Assembly (NCBI GenBank): GCA_964561235.1 | Contig: CAZLOV010000083.1 | Location: 1 to 10,568 of the forward strand | DNA length: 10,568 nt | Source: JBCBSP01 sp964561235 | GTDB taxonomy: Bacteria > Pseudomonadota > Alphaproteobacteria > Caulobacterales > Maricaulaceae | Direction of reading: 5' to 3' | In this document: one piece after another, positions 7,798-10,568 of the stretch | Position numbering within the stretch: the stretch's first letter is position 1 | Layout: each line of letters starts with the position of its first letter | Notes under the pieces: generated by a model | The model's database searches: none | What the model was told of the DNA's origin: nothing | Seen by the model: only the letters and a program-made list of their open reading frames with translations | Position numbers and translations under genes: made by a program

Positions 7798-7803
7798 ATT
7801 ATG
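7798..7803 (-). promoter_or_regulatory. Possible -10 element for the alpha/beta hydrolase
   Basis: CATAAT on the minus strand matches 5 of 6 bases of the sigma-70 -10 consensus and lies 24 bp before the chosen ATG. That would give a short leader. No good -35 is seen 16-18 bp upstream, so this is a weak call. It fits the downstream start better than the GTG at 7809. Confidence 0.3.
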
Positions 7804-7824
7804 CCCCACCGGAACGGTAGGGCT

Positions 7825-7853
7825 TTGATTCTTGCTCTCGGGCGCCCTAGATG
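7825..7853 (+). promoter_or_regulatory. Weak candidate promoter for iscR–suf
   Basis: TTGATT (7825-7830), then 17 bp, then TAGATG (7848-7853). The -35 matches 4 of 6 and the -10 only 3 of 6 of the sigma-70 consensus. If used, transcription would begin near 7860 and the IscR-like site at 7868 would lie just downstream. The alternative is a -35 TTGACC (7872-7877) inside the IscR-like site, with a poor -10 around TAATTC (7894-7899). I cannot decide between them. Confidence 0.22.
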
Positions 7854-7867
7854 AAAGGGCGTCGTGA

Positions 7868-7892
7868 ATACTTGACCGTCTGGCTCCGGAAC
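7868..7892 (+). promoter_or_regulatory. Candidate IscR type-1-like operator upstream of iscR
   Basis: The left half reads ATACTTGAC, which matches all nine positions of the Escherichia coli IscR type-1 half-site (ATASYYGAC) as I remember it. Across the full 25-bp pattern I count 17 agreements; the right half is degenerate but keeps TC, GG and A at expected positions. It lies 110 bp upstream of the iscR ATG. Its embedded TTGACC could serve as a -35, so bound IscR would block transcription. A TGACC (7873-7877) and GGTCA (7914-7918) pair also form an inverted repeat 41 bp apart. Autoregulation is the known theme for IscR; this specific site is inference. Confidence 0.42.
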
Positions 7893-8002
7893 CTAATTCC
7901 CGGCAGGCGTTCAGGTCATTCGACAGGGCGCGCCTCTTAGCACGAGGGGCGTCGGAAAGGCGAGCCTCGCGCTCGTTTCGTCAACGGGGAGGAGTTAAGC
8001 CT

Positions 8003-8470
8003 ATGAAACTCAGCACCAAGGGCCGTTATGCGGTGATGGCCATGGCCGATCTCGCCGGCGCCAGCGAAGGGCGGCCGGTGCCGCTCGCCGACATCGCCTC
8101 GCGTCAGCAGATTTCGCTCTCCTACCTCGAACAGCTGTTCGCGCGCCTGCGCCGGGCGGGCGTCGTCGCCTCCGTGCGCGGCCCGGGCGGCGGCTACCGC
8201 CTCGCCCGCAGCGCGGCCGACACGCGCATATCCGACATCATCCTCGCCGTTGACGAACCCGTCGACGTGACCCGATGCCAGCACGGTCTCTCCGGCTGCA
8301 TGGAGGGCGGCAAGCGCTGCATCACGCACGATCTGTGGGACGAGCTTTCCCGTCACATCCAGCTGTTCCTGAGCTCGGTCACGCTGGAAGACATTCTTGA
8401 ACGCCGCGTCATGGGCGCCGCACGGGGCCTTCACCCGGCCCTGCGTCCCGAACTGCGCGCGGCGGAGTAG
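8003..8470 (+). CDS. iscR: IscR-type Rrf2 family Fe-S cluster regulator
   Basis: A 155-residue winged-helix Rrf2 protein. Seen: MKLSTKGRYAVMAM at the N-terminus; a recognition helix and wing in ISLSYLEQLFARLRRAG and SVRGPGGGYRL (37-67); and the cluster ligands Cys92, Cys99, Cys106 with His109. Glu43, which discriminates between site types in Escherichia coli IscR, is present. Known role: a [2Fe-2S]-sensing DNA-binding regulator of Fe-S assembly genes that usually represses its own operon when clusters are plentiful. The ligands are spaced C-x6-C-x6-C, one residue longer per gap than the C-x5-C-x5-C of Escherichia coli. A strong GGAGGAG lies 8 nt before the ATG. It is followed 17 bp later by the cysteine desulfurase and then sufB, so it heads the suf operon. 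Confidence 0.94.
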   Translation: MKLSTKGRYAVMAMADLAGASEGRPVPLADIASRQQISLSYLEQLFARLRRAGVVASVRGPGGGYRLARSAADTRISDIILAVDEPVDVTRCQHGLSGCMEGGKRCITHDLWDELSRHIQLFLSSVTLEDILERRVMGAARGLHPALRPELRAAE

Positions 8471-8487
8471 CCGCCCGGAGCCATTCT

Positions 8488-9636
8488 GTGCCGGTTTATC
8501 TGGACCACAACGCCTCTTCCCCGCTGCGGAGGACGGCGCTTGAGGCGATGACGCACGCGTCCGTCCACGGCGCCAATCCGTCCTCCGTGCACGGGCCCGG
8601 CCGGGCCGCGCACGCACAGCTCGAGCGGGCGCGCGAGACGATCGCGAGGCTCGCGGGAGCGCGCGCGGAAGACGTCGTCTTCACCTCCGGCGGCACCGAA
8701 GCGGACAATCTCGCGATCCGCAGCGCCGTCGAGGCCGGTTGCCGGCGGCTTCTCATCAGCGCGGGCGAACACGATGCGGTGATCGAAACCGCGAACGCGT
8801 CCGGCGCCGCCGTGGAGATCTGGCCCCTGCGCCCGGACGGGACCGCCGATCTGGACTGGCTGGCCGGCCGGCTGGCCCGCTGGGATCGCAGCGCGGACGG
8901 CGCGCCCTTCGCCGCGCTCATGGCGGCGAATAACGAAACCGGCGTCATCCAGCCGGTCGAGACCGCGGGGCGGCTGGTGCGCGAGGCCGAAGGGCTGTTC
9001 CTTGTCGACGCCGTCCAGGCGCCGGGACGGATCGCGTTCAGCGCCGCCGACGCGTTGGCGCATTATGTCGCGCTCTCCGCGCACAAGGCCGGCGGGCCGC
9101 AGGGGACGGGCGCGCTGGTTCTCGCCTGCGACGCGCCGGTCGCCCGGCTCCTCCATGGCGGCGGGCAGGAGAAGGGACGCCGCTGCGGCACGCCCAATCT
9201 CGCCGGCGCGGCGGGCTTCGCTGCGGCGCTGACGGAGGCCGAGGCGGTGCGCGAGACGGAAAGCGCGCGCCTTCTCGCGCTAAAGACCCGGTTGGAAGAA
9301 GGGTTGACTGAGTCTGGCGCTCAGGTATGGGGCAGTAAGGCGCAGCGTTTGCCGAACACGACCTGCATCACCGCGCCGGGCTGGACGAGCGAAATCCAGG
9401 TCATCGCCATGGACCTCGCCGGCTTCGCAGTGAGCGCGGGTGCGGCTTGTTCTTCAGGCAAAGTGCGCCGGAGCCGGGTGCTGGAAGCCATGGGCGCGAG
9501 CCCGGACGAGGCGGGGTGCGCTCTTCGCATCTCCACCGGTCCGGGTGTTGAAACGGCTGATATCGACGCCTTTCTTGAGGCGTGGAGTAGGGAATACGCG
9601 CGGGCGCGGCCGAAAACCGCCGCGCTTGCTGTCTGA
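8488..9636 (+). CDS. Cysteine desulfurase (NifS/IscS-type, PLP-dependent)
   Basis: A 382-residue class V aminotransferase-fold enzyme starting at GTG, with GGAG 8 nt upstream. Seen: YLDHNASSPL (4-13); SGGTEADNLAI (67-77); GEHDAV (93-98) with the PLP-stacking His95; VDAVQAPG (173-180); the PLP-binding lysine in SAHKAGGPQGTG (Lys200); RRCGTPN (231-237); and the catalytic loop Cys321 in GAACSSGK. Known reaction: L-cysteine to L-alanine, with persulfide sulfur passed to Fe-S scaffolds. The sequence follows the IscS/NifS (group I) pattern rather than SufS. Such an enzyme between iscR and sufB is a common alphaproteobacterial layout, often with a separate SufS later in the operon, which would lie beyond this window. 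No truncation or lost catalytic residue is seen. The exact symbol (iscS, nifS) is not decidable here. Confidence 0.95.
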   Translation: MPVYLDHNASSPLRRTALEAMTHASVHGANPSSVHGPGRAAHAQLERARETIARLAGARAEDVVFTSGGTEADNLAIRSAVEAGCRRLLISAGEHDAVIETANASGAAVEIWPLRPDGTADLDWLAGRLARWDRSADGAPFAALMAANNETGVIQPVETAGRLVREAEGLFLVDAVQAPGRIAFSAADALAHYVALSAHKAGGPQGTGALVLACDAPVARLLHGGGQEKGRRCGTPNLAGAAGFAAALTEAEAVRETESARLLALKTRLEEGLTESGAQVWGSKAQRLPNTTCITAPGWTSEIQVIAMDLAGFAVSAGAACSSGKVRRSRVLEAMGASPDEAGCALRISTGPGVETADIDAFLEAWSREYARARPKTAALAV

Positions 9637-9653
9637 GCCAAGAAGGACACGCC

Positions 9654-10568
9654 ATGCCTGCGGTGAAGGAAACCATCGACGACGTACGCCGGCTCGAAGC
9701 CGACAAGTACAAGTACGGGTTCACCACCGACATCGAGCAGGAATACGCGCCGAAAGGCCTGTCGGAGGAGACGGTCCGCTTCATCTCCGCGAAGAAGAAC
9801 GAGCCGGAATGGATGCTGGAGTGGCGTCTGGCGGCTTATGAGCGCTGGCTGACGATGAAGGAGCCGGACTGGGCGAAGGTCGGCTATCCGCCGATCGACT
9901 ACCAGGATGCGATCTACTACGCCGCGCCCAAGGCGGCGGCGAAGTACAAGAGCCTCGACGAGGTGCCGCAGGAGCTGCTCGACACGTATGAGAAGCTCGG
10001 CATCCCGCTGCGGGAAGCCGAAGTTCTGCTTGGCGTCGAAGGCGCGGCGGGGACCGCTGCGGAGGCGCGCGACAAGCCGAAGGTGGCGGTTGATGCGGTT
10101 TTCGACAGCGTCTCCGTGGCGACGACCTTCAAGGAAGAGCTGAAGAAGGCCGGCGTGATCTTCATGTCGATCTCGGAGGCGCTTCAGGAGCATCCCGAGC
10201 TCGTGCGCAAGTATCTCGGCAGCGTGGTGCCGCCGAGCGACAATTTCTTCGCCACGCTCAATTCCGCGGTCTTCTCCGACGGGTCTTTCGTCTACGTGCC
10301 CAAGGGGGTGCGCTGCCCGATGGAGCTGTCGACCTATTTCCGGATGAACGCCCAAGGCACAGGCCAGTTCGAACGCACGCTCATCATCGCCGACGAGGGC
10401 GCTTATGTGTCCTATCTGGAAGGCTGCACCGCGCCGATGCGCGACGAGAACCAGCTGCACGCCGCGGTCGTCGAACTCGTGGCGCTCGATGACGCCGAGA
10501 TCAAATACTCCACCGTCCAGAACTGGTGGCCCGGCGATGAAGACGGAAAGGGCGGGGTCTACAACTTC
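9654..10568 (+). CDS. sufB: SufB, Fe-S cluster scaffold subunit (runs off right edge)
   Basis: The first 305 codons of SufB, open to the window's last base; the C-terminal part lies outside. Seen: the N-terminal YKYGFTTDIEQEYAPKGLS (19-37) and PEWMLEWRLAAYERW (51-65); then PPSDNFFATLNSAVFSDGSF (193-212); the beta-helix segment with VPKGVRCPMELSTYFR (215-230); and the sulfur-accepting Cys258 in LEGCTAPM, equivalent to Escherichia coli SufB Cys254. KYSTVQNWWPGDEDGKGGVYNF is cut at the edge. Known role: the SufBC2D complex assembles Fe-S clusters in the cytosol with ATP from SufC. The ATG is preceded by GAAGGA at 6 nt and lies 17 bp after the desulfurase stop, indicating one operon. sufC, sufD and sufS are expected downstream but not seen. 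Confidence 0.97.
   Translation, partial: MPAVKETIDDVRRLEADKYKYGFTTDIEQEYAPKGLSEETVRFISAKKNEPEWMLEWRLAAYERWLTMKEPDWAKVGYPPIDYQDAIYYAAPKAAAKYKSLDEVPQELLDTYEKLGIPLREAEVLLGVEGAAGTAAEARDKPKVAVDAVFDSVSVATTFKEELKKAGVIFMSISEALQEHPELVRKYLGSVVPPSDNFFATLNSAVFSDGSFVYVPKGVRCPMELSTYFRMNAQGTGQFERTLIIADEGAYVSYLEGCTAPMRDENQLHAAVVELVALDDAEIKYSTVQNWWPGDEDGKGGVYNF

Noticed and set aside
7774..7809. N-terminal extension of the hydrolase from a GTG at 7809
   Set aside because: No ribosome binding site, not part of the conserved family start, and overlapped by a -10-like CATAAT.
6862..7854. A 330-codon plus-strand frame spanning the end of anmK and the hydrolase
   Set aside because: It crosses two well-supported genes and reads the hydrolase antisense; Arg-rich and motif-free.
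7845..7860. Short inverted repeat GCCCT/AGGGC upstream of iscR as a terminator or operator
   Set aside because: Only 5 bp of stem, no T-tract, and such short pairs are expected by chance at this GC content.
7937..8617. A 226-codon minus-strand frame opposite iscR
   Set aside because: Shadow of iscR and of the desulfurase start; no recognisable domain.
9321..10460. A 379-codon open frame on the minus strand opposite the desulfurase and sufB
   Set aside because: Both opposing genes have full diagnostic motifs. The antisense product shows only composition-driven Arg/His/Leu-rich sequence.

Overview
This GC-rich window reads as ordinary, densely packed chromosome from an alphaproteobacterium. 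Protein signatures and gene order (tyrS divergent from anmK; an alpha/beta hydrolase divergent from an iscR–cysteine desulfurase–sufB operon; a large AsmA/YhdP-type protein next to a Bcp-type peroxiredoxin) fit the Caulobacterales/Maricaulales/Rhizobiales side of the class. That taxonomic placement is inference from memory. I see no phage, IS, CRISPR, toxin or defence genes, no tRNA or rRNA, and no block of unusual composition.

Layout from left to right. (1) The N-terminal 77 codons of a Bcp/PrxQ peroxiredoxin run leftward off the window. (2) A 119-bp divergent spacer with a perfect 11-bp inverted repeat leads into a rightward 1154-residue membrane-anchored AsmA/DUF3971 (YhdP-like) protein. 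(3) Facing it, ending only 3 bp away, is a leftward pair: tyrosyl-tRNA synthetase, then a 3-hydroxybutyrate dehydrogenase 32 bp downstream. (4) Divergent from tyrS is anmK (anhydro-MurNAc kinase), whose stop codon overlaps that of a leftward alpha/beta hydrolase within one CTAG. (5) A 229-bp divergent spacer carries a plausible IscR-type operator. It precedes the rightward Fe-S assembly operon: iscR, a NifS/IscS-type cysteine desulfurase, and the first 305 codons of sufB, which runs off the right edge.

Functionally, the right third is the start of a SUF operon. IscR probably senses Fe-S status through three Cys and a His, the desulfurase supplies persulfide sulfur, and SufB is the scaffold. 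The rest is housekeeping: translation (tyrS), cell-wall recycling (anmK), envelope lipid homeostasis (AsmA/YhdP), peroxide detoxification (bcp) and PHB/ketone metabolism (bdhA). The hydrolase has no assigned substrate and sits head-to-head with iscR.

I found no convincing undescribed system. The most useful leads are the IscR-like operator, the stretched IscR ligand spacing, the hydrolase–suf neighbourhood, the hairpin ahead of the AsmA gene, and two extremely tight convergent gene ends.
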